Positions 1 to 9,375 of a stretch of DNA of 40,456 nucleotides are shown piece by piece; within the stretch, counting starts at the first letter, position 1; each line of letters opens with the position of its first letter. Under the pieces are notes generated by a model that searched no databases, was not told the origin of the DNA, and saw only the letters and a list, made by a program, of their open reading frames with translations. Position numbers and translations under genes: made by a program. Source of the stretch: Candidatus Multivorans thiocomprendens (GTDB taxonomy: Bacteria > Acidobacteriota > Thermoanaerobaculia > Multivoradales > Multivoraceae); assembly GCA_027493375.1 (NCBI GenBank), contig JAPVWO010000066.1, positions 1 to 40,456 of the forward strand, written 5' to 3'.

Positions 1-128
<128 letters not shown>

Positions 129-168
129 TCAACTGTCCGTGTTTGTGTTCTGCCTGGATAAGCCTGTC

Positions 169-243
169 TGGAGCCCACGACCGGATTTGAACCGGTGACC
201 CCTTCCTTACCAAGGAAGTGCTCTACCCCTGAGCCACGTGGGC
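169..243 (-). tRNA. thrT: tRNA-Thr (anticodon GGU)
   Basis: The minus strand folds into a complete 75-nt cloverleaf: acceptor stem GCCCACG/CGTGGGC, D arm GCTC/GAGC, anticodon stem CTTCC/GGAAG around the loop TTGGTAA (anticodon GGT, reading ACC and ACU), T arm ACCGG/CCGGT with loop TTCAAAT, discriminator T and an encoded CCA. It is directly upstream of tuf, matching the widespread thrT-tuf linkage. Confidence 0.97.
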
Positions 244-381
244 AGCCGTCTCAGGATTCCCCGCCTTCAAGTCTCTGGTGTGTTCGGGACCCCCGTTTCC
301 GCTCCCCGGGTCGACCCTCGACACGCAATGCGACCAGCACCTCGGAGCCGACTCCTGCGGTGCTTCGCGGGGAAGGGGCGG

Positions 382-410
382 AGTCTAGCCGCTTCCGCGG
401 CAGCCGTAAA
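382..410 (-). promoter_or_regulatory. Candidate sigma-70 promoter for tRNA-Thr-tuf
   Basis: Read on the minus strand there is TTTACG (405-410), a spacer of exactly 17 bases (388-404) and TAGACT (382-387). Each hexamer matches its consensus at four of six positions. It would start a leader of about 130 nt before the tRNA. It is the best promoter-like pair I see in the 244-521 gap, but in GC-rich DNA such matches also arise by chance. Confidence 0.35.
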
Positions 411-420
411 CCCCCCTCGC

Positions 421-524
421 CGCCAATCCCGTCGCAGGCTCCATGCTTGGCCCCAGCCCCCACCTCGCCAGGCGCCCGCGGCGCGAATTCTCGCGCCGCT
501 GCGTTGCCCCGCCGCGGGCGCCTA
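421..524 (-). repeat. Dispersed structured repeat, copy 1
   Basis: This is one of three copies of a roughly 100-bp element (others at 28041-28141 and 32609-32712). Read hairpin-first on the minus strand it has a variable hairpin, here a perfect 13-bp stem (471-483 with 510-522). A conserved linker GAGGTGGGGGCTGGGG follows, and then a second stem begun by GCCAA and closed by TTGGC around a conserved loop containing ATGGAG and TGCGAC. A nested perfect 9-bp stem (478-486 with 491-499) shares bases with the first and would compete with it. The outer hairpin touches the phoU stop codon, so it could also end phoU transcription. Confidence 0.8.
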
Positions 525-1178
525 GCCAGCCTGATGACGCACCACCTCGCCGTCGACCAGGAAGACGACGTCCTCGGCGATGTTCGTCGCCAGATCCGCC
601 ATCCGCTCCAGGTAGCGCGAGATCGACAGGAACTGGATGCAGACCGCCGCGGACCCGGGTTCTTCCTCGATCATCGCCGCCACCACGCCGTACATGGCCT
701 CGTGGCTTCGGTCCACGACCTCGTCCTCGGCAATGACGGAGCGCGCGAGTTCCGTGTCGCCTCCCACGACCGCGTCCAGGGCCGCCCGCAACATCTTCGG
801 GATGCGCTCCGCCATGGTCCAGATCTCCCGCGGGATCTCGACCGGCTCCCTTACGGCGAGGCTCTCCGCCCGCTCGGCGAGGTTCCGGGCCAGGTCCCCC
901 GCGCGTTCGAGGTCGTTGTTCACCTTGAGCCAGGTCACGACCATCCGGAGGTCCGACGCCACCGGCGAGTGCAGGGCGAGGATCTTGAGGCACTCCTCCT
1001 CGACTTCGATCTCCCGGGCATCGATGACGCGGTCCTGACGCTGAACCTCATGGGCCAGATCGACGCTCCGCTCACGGAGTGCCCGCAGCGACTTCGCGAT
1101 CATGTCCTCGACCATCGCCGCCACCTCGAGGAGCGACCGCGTCACCTCGTCCAGATCGCGCTGCAGATGGATTCCCAA
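522..1178 (-). CDS. phoU: Phosphate-signalling regulator PhoU
   Basis: PhoU is a cytoplasmic helical protein that links the Pst transporter to the PhoR kinase and keeps the Pho regulon off when phosphate is plentiful. The product shows the two tandem three-helix PhoU repeats, including LKVNNDLERAGD in the first and SISRYLERMADLATNIAE in the second, the acidic metal-binding helices of the family. The frame is open to a TTG at 1247, but I prefer the TTG at 1178. It gives the usual length (218 residues), the typical start GIHLQRDLDE, and GAGGA 7 bases upstream. The longer start would place a Pho-box-like site inside the gene. It is the last gene of phoB-phoR-phoU, about 75 bases after phoR. Confidence 0.93.
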   Translation of the reverse strand: MGIHLQRDLDEVTRSLLEVAAMVEDMIAKSLRALRERSVDLAHEVQRQDRVIDAREIEVEEECLKILALHSPVASDLRMVVTWLKVNNDLERAGDLARNLAERAESLAVREPVEIPREIWTMAERIPKMLRAALDAVVGGDTELARSVIAEDEVVDRSHEAMYGVVAAMIEEEPGSAAVCIQFLSISRYLERMADLATNIAEDVVFLVDGEVVRHQAG

Positions 1179-1208
1179 ACCCTGATCCTCGCCGGCAAAT
1201 GTCACGCA

Positions 1209-1230
1209 GTCGTGTGAAGAATGCGTGAAG
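1209..1230 (-). promoter_or_regulatory. Pho-box-like site upstream of phoU
   Basis: On the minus strand two abutting 11-mers, CTTCACGCATT and CTTCACACGAC, each start with CTTCAC. PhoB boxes in other bacteria are tandem 11-bp repeats of this type. The site lies between the phoR stop and the preferred phoU start, which suggests an internal phosphate-responsive promoter for phoU. Confidence 0.5.
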
Positions 1231-1254
1231 TACGCCTCATTCTGCAAGCGGGCC

Positions 1255-2628
1255 TCATTCTGCCGCAGGCAACCAGAGCCGGAACGTGGAGCCCCGTCCC
1301 CGTTCGCTCTCCACCTCCACTCCGCCGCCGTGCCGTCGGGCGACGTTCTTGACGATCGCCAGCCCCAGGCCGGTGCCGCCGAGCTCCCTGGAGCGGGCGC
1401 GGTCGACCCGGTAGAAGCGCTCGAAGATCCGGTCCAGGTGTTCGCTGGCGATGCCCGGTCCCCGGTCTTCGACCTCGAGCACCGCCCGCCCGCTCTGGGC
1501 CTGCAGGCGCACGACCACGCGACCGCCTGCCGACGAGTACTTGACCGCGTTGTCGACGAGGTTCGACAACGCCTGCCGGACCGCTTCCTCTTCGCCCCGC
1601 ACCTCGACCGCCTCGTCGGGGAACTCCGCGACCAGCTCGATGCCCCGCTCTTCGCTGGCCGGACCGAGCAGATTCAGCACTTCGGCGGCCGCCAACCGCA
1701 GATCGAGGACCTCTTCCGGAGGCTCGGTCGAGGACTCGATCCGCGACAGCGTGAGCAGATCGGAAACCAGCGCGCCCAGACGGTTGCTCTGCCGGCGGAT
1801 CTTGCGGAGGAAGCGACCCCGCGTCGGGCCGTCGATCGGACCGGCGTCCAGCAGGGTCTCCACGTAGCCGCGAATCGCGGTCAGCGGCGTCTTCAGCTCG
1901 TGCGAGACGTTCGACACGAAGTCGCGGCGCACGCTCTCCAGCCGCTCCAGCTCCGTGATGTCGTGGATCACGGCCACCGCCCCCTCGACCCGTTCGCCGT
2001 CCCGCCGGGACGAGAGCAGGGGCGATGCGTTGAGCTCGAACCTGTTCCGTTCCGCCGCCCGCAGCCGCACCAGGGCGAAGGTGCGACTCACCTGCGTCCG
2101 CTTCTCCATCGCCTCGATCAGGGCGCCCGAGATCTCCGGCTGCCGCGACAGCTCGTAGATCGGACGCCCGACCGCCAACTCCAGCGTTGGGCGTCCGAAC
2201 CAGTTCGCGGCCACCGCGTTCAGGTGCAGCACCTGGCGGTCGCGATCGATCGCCACCACCCCTTCGACCATGCCGCCCAGCACCGCCGTCAACTGGTTGC
2301 GCTCCGCCGTGAGCTGTTTCACCTGTTCCACGAAGCGCGCCTCGTTCTCCTCGAGACAAGCCTCGAGGCGGGCGAACTCGTCAGCGGGACCCGCCTCTCC
2401 TGGAGGCGCGGGCGAGCCGAGCGTCGAGGCCCTTGCCAGCAGACGCCGCGCTCGCTTCGCCAGCCTGCCGGCGGCCAGACCCACACCGACACCGGCCAGG
2501 AGCGCCAGGGTCCAAACGAGGACGGGGCCGACCTGGTCCGAGGCCAACGCTCCGCCCAGCAGGAGACCCGCAACCAGTAGCGCGATCCCGCCCAGAAAGA
2601 GGCGCCAGAACAGAGGTGAGCGAATCAT
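1255..2628 (-). CDS. phoR: Phosphate regulon sensor histidine kinase PhoR
   Basis: Membrane-bound sensor kinase that phosphorylates PhoB when phosphate is scarce. The 457 residues hold two hydrophobic segments (about 8-28 and 35-53) with almost no periplasmic loop, a linker with coiled-coil character, a PAS domain (about 110-225), a HisKA dimerisation domain with the phospho-accepting histidine in VSHELKTPLTAIRGY (H243), and a HATPase_c domain with N box (LSNLVDNAVKYSS) and G boxes (EDRGPGI, GTGLGLAI). The small periplasmic part is typical of PhoR, which reads Pst-PhoU status and not a ligand. It follows phoB after 69 bases on the same strand; the ATG at 2628 starts directly before the first membrane segment. 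Confidence 0.93.
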   Translation of the reverse strand: MIRSPLFWRLFLGGIALLVAGLLLGGALASDQVGPVLVWTLALLAGVGVGLAAGRLAKRARRLLARASTLGSPAPPGEAGPADEFARLEACLEENEARFVEQVKQLTAERNQLTAVLGGMVEGVVAIDRDRQVLHLNAVAANWFGRPTLELAVGRPIYELSRQPEISGALIEAMEKRTQVSRTFALVRLRAAERNRFELNASPLLSSRRDGERVEGAVAVIHDITELERLESVRRDFVSNVSHELKTPLTAIRGYVETLLDAGPIDGPTRGRFLRKIRRQSNRLGALVSDLLTLSRIESSTEPPEEVLDLRLAAAEVLNLLGPASEERGIELVAEFPDEAVEVRGEEEAVRQALSNLVDNAVKYSSAGGRVVVRLQAQSGRAVLEVEDRGPGIASEHLDRIFERFYRVDRARSRELGGTGLGLAIVKNVARRHGGGVEVESERGRGSTFRLWLPAAE

Positions 2629-2697
2629 GGAGGCTTCCGGGCGGCAGCGAAGCAGCCGAACCGGCTCCTGACAACCTACACCCGGGCCGGTGCGCCG

Positions 2698-3393
2698 CTA
2701 GCCTTCTTCGTCGCGGAAGCAGTAGCCGATGCCGCGCACGGTCCGGATCAGGCCGCGGTGCGGTCCGAGTTTCTTGCGCACCGCACGGACATGGACGTCG
2801 ATGTTCCGATCGATGACCACGGCCCGGTCCCCGACCGCCCGGTCGAGCAGTTGGCCACGGGTGAACACCCGGCCCGGATGTGATGCCAGGAATTGCAGCA
2901 GGCGGAACTCGGTGGGCGTGAACTCCAGACGCCGGCCCTCGACCTTGATCCGGTGCTTGACCGGGTCGATCACGAGCGGCCCGTGAACGACTCTTCGATC
3001 CGGATTGCCAACGCGCATCGGCCCCCGCCGCAGGACCGCCCGGACACGGGCGATCAGCTCGCGCGGGCTGAAGGGCTTGTGGATGTAGTCGTCCGCACCG
3101 ACGCCCAGACCGAGCACGACATCGCTCTCCTCGCCGCGAGCCGTGACCATGATCACCGGCAGGTCGCGCGTCGACTCCACGGCGCGAAGGCGGCGGCAGA
3201 CATCCAGGCCGTCCAGGCCGGGCAGCAACAGGTCGAGCAGCACGATGTCCGGCTTCTCCCGGCCGATCACGGAAAGACCGGCTCGGCCACTGGTTGCCGT
3301 GGCGACCTCGAAGCCCTCTCGCCGGAGGTTGTACTCGATCAACTCGAGGATGTCGGGTTCGTCCTCGATGACGACGACCTTCGTGGCGCTCAT
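2698..3393 (-). CDS. phoB: Phosphate regulon response regulator PhoB (OmpR/PhoB family)
   Basis: DNA-binding response regulator activated by PhoR. It has an N-terminal receiver domain with the acidic pocket EDE, the phosphorylation site D54 in VLLDLLLPG, conserved Thr in VTARGEE and Lys in HKPFSPREL, then a C-terminal winged-helix domain beginning near residue 135 with the typical FTPTEFRLLQFLASHPGRVF and RTVRGIGYCF. At 231 residues it has the standard length. It heads phoB-phoR-phoU. A Pho-box-like site reading in its direction lies about 50 bases upstream (3445-3466), which predicts positive autoregulation. Confidence 0.94.
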   Translation of the reverse strand: MSATKVVVIEDEPDILELIEYNLRREGFEVATATSGRAGLSVIGREKPDIVLLDLLLPGLDGLDVCRRLRAVESTRDLPVIMVTARGEESDVVLGLGVGADDYIHKPFSPRELIARVRAVLRRGPMRVGNPDRRVVHGPLVIDPVKHRIKVEGRRLEFTPTEFRLLQFLASHPGRVFTRGQLLDRAVGDRAVVIDRNIDVHVRAVRKKLGPHRGLIRTVRGIGYCFRDEEG

Positions 3394-3444
3394 GGAACGT
3401 CCGGAACCTTCAGCACGGCTTGACCTGCTCCTAGGCTAGCCAGA

Positions 3445-3466
3445 CTTTCGTGAACGGGCGATAAAG
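3445..3466 (-). promoter_or_regulatory. Pho-box-like site upstream of phoB
   Basis: The minus strand reads CTTTATCGCCC then GTTCACGAAAG, two abutting 11-mers. They are almost the same as the pair in front of pstS (CTTTACGGGTT, GTTCACGAACC). Six bases further on each promoter has a TANNCT hexamer (TAGCCT here, TACGCT at pstS) that could serve as the -10. The shared layout supports a real PhoB-activated promoter. Confidence 0.65.
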
Positions 3467-3471
3467 CTCAT

Positions 3472-3493
3472 CTTCACTGTCTCTTCACGCCTC
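3472..3493 (+). promoter_or_regulatory. Pho-box-like site upstream of the phosphate porin
   Basis: Two abutting 11-mers on the plus strand, CTTCACTGTCT and CTTCACGCCTC, point toward the porin at 3582. They are back to back with the phoB site, so one bidirectional control region serves both transcripts. Possible -10 hexamers downstream are TAAGAA and TATCGG; neither is strong. Confidence 0.6.
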
Positions 3494-3581
3494 CCTAAGA
3501 ACGTATCGGCGCGAGCGGCCGCCGGGACGGCCGCTTTCGGCGAGACCACCGAGACCCATACCGACCCAGCGAGGAGTGCGA

Positions 3582-4736
3582 ATGTTCCGGTCCCTGGCTC
3601 CTGCTGCGCTGATTCTGGTCAGCGCGGCCGCGACAACGCAGGCAAGAGAGCGAGCCTTCGACATCTCTGTCGGCGGGCGAGTCCACGTCGAGGCCAGCTC
3701 CTCCTCTCCCGACCCGGCCCTGGAAGGACGGTTCGAGTTCGAGGACGGCATCGACTGGCGACGCGCCCGCCTCGTGCTGAACGGCGAGTTCCTCGACCGC
3801 TTCACGTTCAAGATCGAGCACGACATCGCGAGCGGCGACGTCGTGCCCACGGACGTCTTCATCGAGGCCACGCCCAACGATGGCGCGGCCACCCTCCGCG
3901 CGGGCCACTTCAAGGAGCCGTTCAGCCTCTCCATCCAGCAGTCGTCGAACTCCCACTCCTTCATCGCGCGTCCCGCCGCGGTCACCGCCCTGGCGCCGGG
4001 CCGCAACCTGGGCTTCATGGTCCACGACCGGCTTGCGGGCGACCGCGTCGCCTGGGCTGTCGGCGCCTTCGGCGACAGCGACGGCTACGACATGCGGCCC
4101 GGGTCGGACTGGAGCATGACCGGCCGCCTTACGGGTCTCGCGCTGAACGGAGACGAAGGAAGCGATCCCCTGCTCCACCTCGGCGTGGCCCTCTCGCACC
4201 GCCAGCCCACCGCGGACGCCGTCCGCCTGCGCGGCCGCACCGGCGTGCGGCTCGCGCCACGACAGGTCGACACCGGATGGCTGCCGGCCGACGGCATGCG
4301 ACTGCTGGGCACCGAGTTCCTGCTGGCGCGGAGTTCCTTCTGGCTGCAGAGCGAGGTGCTGTCCGCCCAGGTGGACCTGTTGCCGGTTGGCTCGCCGGAC
4401 GGCCGGAGCGCCCGCTTCGACGCCCAGTACGTTGAGGCCGGCTGGTTCCTCACCGGAGAGAGGAAGGCCTACAGCCGGAGCTCCCGCAGCTTCACCCGGT
4501 TGAGGCCGAAGGCGCCCATCCCCGAAGGCAGGGGCGCCTGGGAACTCGCCGCGCGCTGGGATCACATCGATCTGAGCAGCCGATCCACTCTCGGCGGCAG
4601 CCAGCAGACTCTGTCCCTGGCCCTCAACTGGTACCTCCGCGACAACCTTCGGGTGCTCGCGAACTACGTGTCGACCGACCCCGACGGCGCCGGTTCGGTC
4701 GAACACGCCGGCCTGTTCCTGCACTTCGACTTCTGA
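3582..4736 (+). CDS. Phosphate-selective outer-membrane porin (OprP/OprO family)
   Basis: Forms an outer-membrane channel for anions, probably phosphate. The 384 residues start with a signal peptide (MFRSLAPAALILVSAAATTQA) and then show the amphipathic beta strands of the OprP/OprO family. Family-typical stretches include the RARLVLNGEFLDRFTFKIEHD region, ATLRAGHFKEPFSLSIQQSSN and PGRNLGFMVHDRL, and the protein ends in a phenylalanine (HFDF) as outer-membrane barrels do. I use the ATG at 3582 because GAGGAG lies 5 bases upstream; a GTG at 3576 falls inside that ribosome site. It is divergent from phoB and has its own Pho-box-like site, so induction under phosphate starvation is expected. Confidence 0.9.
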   Translation: MFRSLAPAALILVSAAATTQARERAFDISVGGRVHVEASSSSPDPALEGRFEFEDGIDWRRARLVLNGEFLDRFTFKIEHDIASGDVVPTDVFIEATPNDGAATLRAGHFKEPFSLSIQQSSNSHSFIARPAAVTALAPGRNLGFMVHDRLAGDRVAWAVGAFGDSDGYDMRPGSDWSMTGRLTGLALNGDEGSDPLLHLGVALSHRQPTADAVRLRGRTGVRLAPRQVDTGWLPADGMRLLGTEFLLARSSFWLQSEVLSAQVDLLPVGSPDGRSARFDAQYVEAGWFLTGERKAYSRSSRSFTRLRPKAPIPEGRGAWELAARWDHIDLSSRSTLGGSQQTLSLALNWYLRDNLRVLANYVSTDPDGAGSVEHAGLFLHFDF

Positions 4737-4788
4737 CGCGCGGCACGGGCGCCACGCCGGCGGACCGTGCGGGACCTGCCTTCGGTGC

Positions 4789-6747
<1,959 letters not shown>

Positions 6748-6861
6748 GCGAAGGTCATCCATGGTCGAGTTGCGGGTCCGTCGCGAACTGGCGAAGCGCC
6801 GAGGACGCGGGAGTCGGCGAAAGCTCGTGAGACTACCGCGACCCCGGGCAACGCGGTGGCA

Positions 6862-7311
6862 TCAGATAACACCGAGCCGGAAGAGGGCGACCAGGAAACC
6901 CAGCATCGTGGAGAAGACCAGCAACAGCAGCCGGTTCTCCCGCCGGAACGCCGCGACCTGCGTGTCCATCCGCTCGACCAGCTCCTCCCTCAGGCCGTCG
7001 ATCTTCCGGTCGAGGGCGTCGAACCGGCGGTCGACCGCCTCGAACCGAGCGTCGACCGTCTCGAACCGAGCGTCAACCGCCCCGAAACGGGCCTCGATCA
7101 GCGCCTCGAAGCCGGTCCTCTGCGACTCGACCTCCGCGACCAGCACGTCAATCCTGCCGCCCAGGCGGGCCTCGACCTCCCGGAGGCCGCTCTCCACCGC
7201 CCTGACGTCGCCCTGAAGGCGAGCAATAGCAACCTCGATTTTCGCGACCTGGTCCGTCGTGGCGAACCGGAACTCGCCGCGATGGATCTCCTCTACCACC
7301 GCCGCCGCCAC
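6862..7311 (-). CDS. Coiled-coil protein with C-terminal membrane anchor (CCDC90/DUF1640-like)
   Basis: The 149-residue product is almost wholly helical, with a long coiled coil built on near-repeats such as ARFETVD, ARFEAVD and RRFDALD, and one hydrophobic C-terminal segment (LLLLVFSTMLGFLVALF) that should anchor it in the inner membrane. Bacterial proteins of this shape are often grouped with DUF1640/CCDC90; their function is not settled. The start is a GTG with no good ribosome site. An ATG at about 7363 in another frame would give MTEARPHPD, and the codons just before the GTG read LERAGLGPA, which resembles the usual family N-terminus. A one-base indel near 7330 may therefore have split off the true start. 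Confidence 0.7.
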   Translation of the reverse strand: MAAAVVEEIHRGEFRFATTDQVAKIEVAIARLQGDVRAVESGLREVEARLGGRIDVLVAEVESQRTGFEALIEARFGAVDARFETVDARFEAVDRRFDALDRKIDGLREELVERMDTQVAAFRRENRLLLLVFSTMLGFLVALFRLGVI

Positions 7312-7641
7312 GGCCGGACCGAGTCCTGCGCGCTCCAGTCAGGATGAGGCCGCGCCTCGGTCATGGGAAGAGTGTAACTGCTGAGACATGATCGGGAGCT
7401 CCGTCGGACGTTCCGGGGCGCACTGGTCGCCCCGTCTACGGACCTTGACGGACTTCAGTCGCTGAACGTCACGGCGGGACGGCTGATCCTGCCCGGAACC
7501 GGAAGTTCACGGCGGTCCACCGCGCACGCTCCCACAGGAGGGAGGAGCTCGCGGGTCGGCTACGATCCGCCCGGGAATCTGGTTCCGTAGGGAGCCAGAT
7601 TCGGGACTCCCGGATTCACTCGACAGACCCGCAGGATTGCC
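7312..7641. other. Gap between divergent genes, 330 bases
   Basis: No convincing ORF, RNA gene or strong promoter is visible. The one structured spot is an inverted repeat AATCTGG (7576-7582) / CCAGATT (7595-7601) with a 12-base loop, 40 bases before the mcrB start. It could be an operator or a leader hairpin for mcrBC. The right part supplies the mcrB ribosome site AGGA at 7633-7636. Confidence 0.4.
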
Positions 7642-9375
7642 GTGCCAGAAGCCAGACCGCAGGCCGGTCCATTCGCCTGGACCGAGTTCTACCAGGAAGT
7701 CGCCGAGAAACTGCTCGACTACCGCGGCGATCGCGCGCCACTGCTCGAGCAGCTACGGCAAGTCGCCTCGGAGCTCCCGGTCGTCAATGATCTTGAAGGC
7801 GACCGCTTCAGCGACGGAAGTCGCGGTCCCCTGCGCGACATCGACCCCTTCACCGTGATGGGGACGTTCAACCGCACGCTGAAGGCTGAGAACCGGCAAG
7901 CCATGGCTGCCGGGCTCAAGCGGATTCTCGGCGTCGGAACCCCAGTGCCCCCTGACTTCGACGCCGTTCAAGCTCCCCTGCTCCATCCCCACAACAGTTG
8001 GTTCTTCGTCTTTGCGAAGGACCGTCGAGAAGGAGACATCGACGCCCTCTGGAAAGCGTTCGCAGCGGCCCGGGACTTCGCTGCTTCACCCGATGGGCCG
8101 AGCGCTCGCGCCCGGTTCATCGCCGCCTACGATCCGGCCAAGCAAGTTCGGAGCGTCAAGTGGAAGCTCTCGATAGGTCTCTACTGGGCTCACCCGTGGA
8201 AGTTCCCCAGCCTAGACAAGTGGAGCCGGTCCTACTTGAAGCACGGTCTCGGTGTTTCGCTCCCGACGCAAATCGATGGGGCCGGCTACGTCGAGTTAAT
8301 CGGTCAACTGGAGCGTCTCTTCGCCAGGGACAACTGCCCCGTCCACAGCTTCCCGGAAATGTGCGCCGAAGCCTGGCGCTGGAACGAGGAGGACCCACCA
8401 CCGCCACCACCGGACGACCCCGAAGGAAGAACTCCAGCCGAACCAGATCAGCTCGCAGAGCCCCAACACGAGCGAAGAAGCGGCTTCTACGGCGTCGATG
8501 ACATCGTCTACGATGGTTGCTTCCTCGAACGTCCGGAGGTCGAGTCGCTGCTCGAACGCCTCCGGTCCAAGAAGAACCTGATCCTCCAGGGTCCGCCCGG
8601 CACGGGAAAGACCTGGCTCGCCCGACGGCTCGCCTACGCGCTCGTGGGACGGAGGGATCCCAGCCGCGTTCGGGCGGTTCAGTTCCACCCGAACCTCTCC
8701 TACGAGGACTTCGTGCGCGGCTACCGACCGTCCGGCGAGGGGCGGCTTGCCCTGGTCGATGGCGTGTTCATGCAGGTCGTGAGGGCGGCGCACGACGATC
8801 CTGAGTCCGACTTCGTCCTGGTCGTCGAAGAGATCAACCGCGGCAATCCGGCGCAGATCTTCGGCGAACTCCTGACGCTGCTGGAAGCGGACAAACGCAG
8901 CCCCGAGGAAGCTCTGGAGCTCTCCTACCCGGACCCGGAGAACGGTTCGCACTCGCCCGTCCACCTGCCTCCGAACCTCTACGTGATCGGCACGATGAAT
9001 CTCGCCGACCGGTCGCTAGCCCTGGTCGATCTCGCCCTCAGACGACGCTTCGCCTTCGCCGAACTCGAGCCGCAACTCGGAACCAGGTGGCTGGAGTGGA
9101 TCGTCGAACACCGCAACGTGGACCGGGAACTCGCCCGAGACATCCAGAGCCGCGTCCAGGCGCTGAACGAGACCATCGAAGACGACGAGAGTCTCGGCCC
9201 GCAGTTCCGGCTCGGGCACAGCTACGTCACGCCTGCGGAACCGCTGGTCGGCGACACGAAGGAGTGGTTCGAGAGGGTCGCCAGAACGGAGATCGGGCCT
9301 CAACTCGACGAGTACTCGTTCGACTCGCCGAAGACGGCGAGCGAGCGGCTCGAAGACCTCTTGAAGGGCTGGTGA
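7642..9375 (+). CDS. mcrB: McrB-like AAA+ GTPase of a type IV restriction system
   Basis: Motor and DNA-recognition subunit of a modification-dependent restriction system. Residues 1-280 form a specificity region, not the classic E. coli McrB DNA-binding domain, with the stretch around IDPFTVMGTFN and HNSWFFVFAKDR that recurs in many McrB-like proteins. A proline-rich linker (252-257) precedes the AAA+ domain: Walker A GPPGTGKT (317-324), Walker B/McrB signature VVEEINRGN (394-402), sensor 1 GTMNLADRS (450-458) and arginines RRRF (467-470). In McrB this domain hydrolyses GTP to drive the McrC nuclease. The GTG start has AGGA 5 bases upstream. The stop overlaps the mcrC start (GTGA), so translation is coupled. 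Confidence 0.92.
   Translation: MPEARPQAGPFAWTEFYQEVAEKLLDYRGDRAPLLEQLRQVASELPVVNDLEGDRFSDGSRGPLRDIDPFTVMGTFNRTLKAENRQAMAAGLKRILGVGTPVPPDFDAVQAPLLHPHNSWFFVFAKDRREGDIDALWKAFAAARDFAASPDGPSARARFIAAYDPAKQVRSVKWKLSIGLYWAHPWKFPSLDKWSRSYLKHGLGVSLPTQIDGAGYVELIGQLERLFARDNCPVHSFPEMCAEAWRWNEEDPPPPPPDDPEGRTPAEPDQLAEPQHERRSGFYGVDDIVYDGCFLERPEVESLLERLRSKKNLILQGPPGTGKTWLARRLAYALVGRRDPSRVRAVQFHPNLSYEDFVRGYRPSGEGRLALVDGVFMQVVRAAHDDPESDFVLVVEEINRGNPAQIFGELLTLLEADKRSPEEALELSYPDPENGSHSPVHLPPNLYVIGTMNLADRSLALVDLALRRRFAFAELEPQLGTRWLEWIVEHRNVDRELARDIQSRVQALNETIEDDESLGPQFRLGHSYVTPAEPLVGDTKEWFERVARTEIGPQLDEYSFDSPKTASERLEDLLKGW

Noticed and set aside
1225..2580. 451-residue plus-strand ORF opposite phoR
   Set aside because: Shadow of phoR. 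The minus strand shows HisKA and HATPase motifs and the plus-strand product has no recognisable domain.
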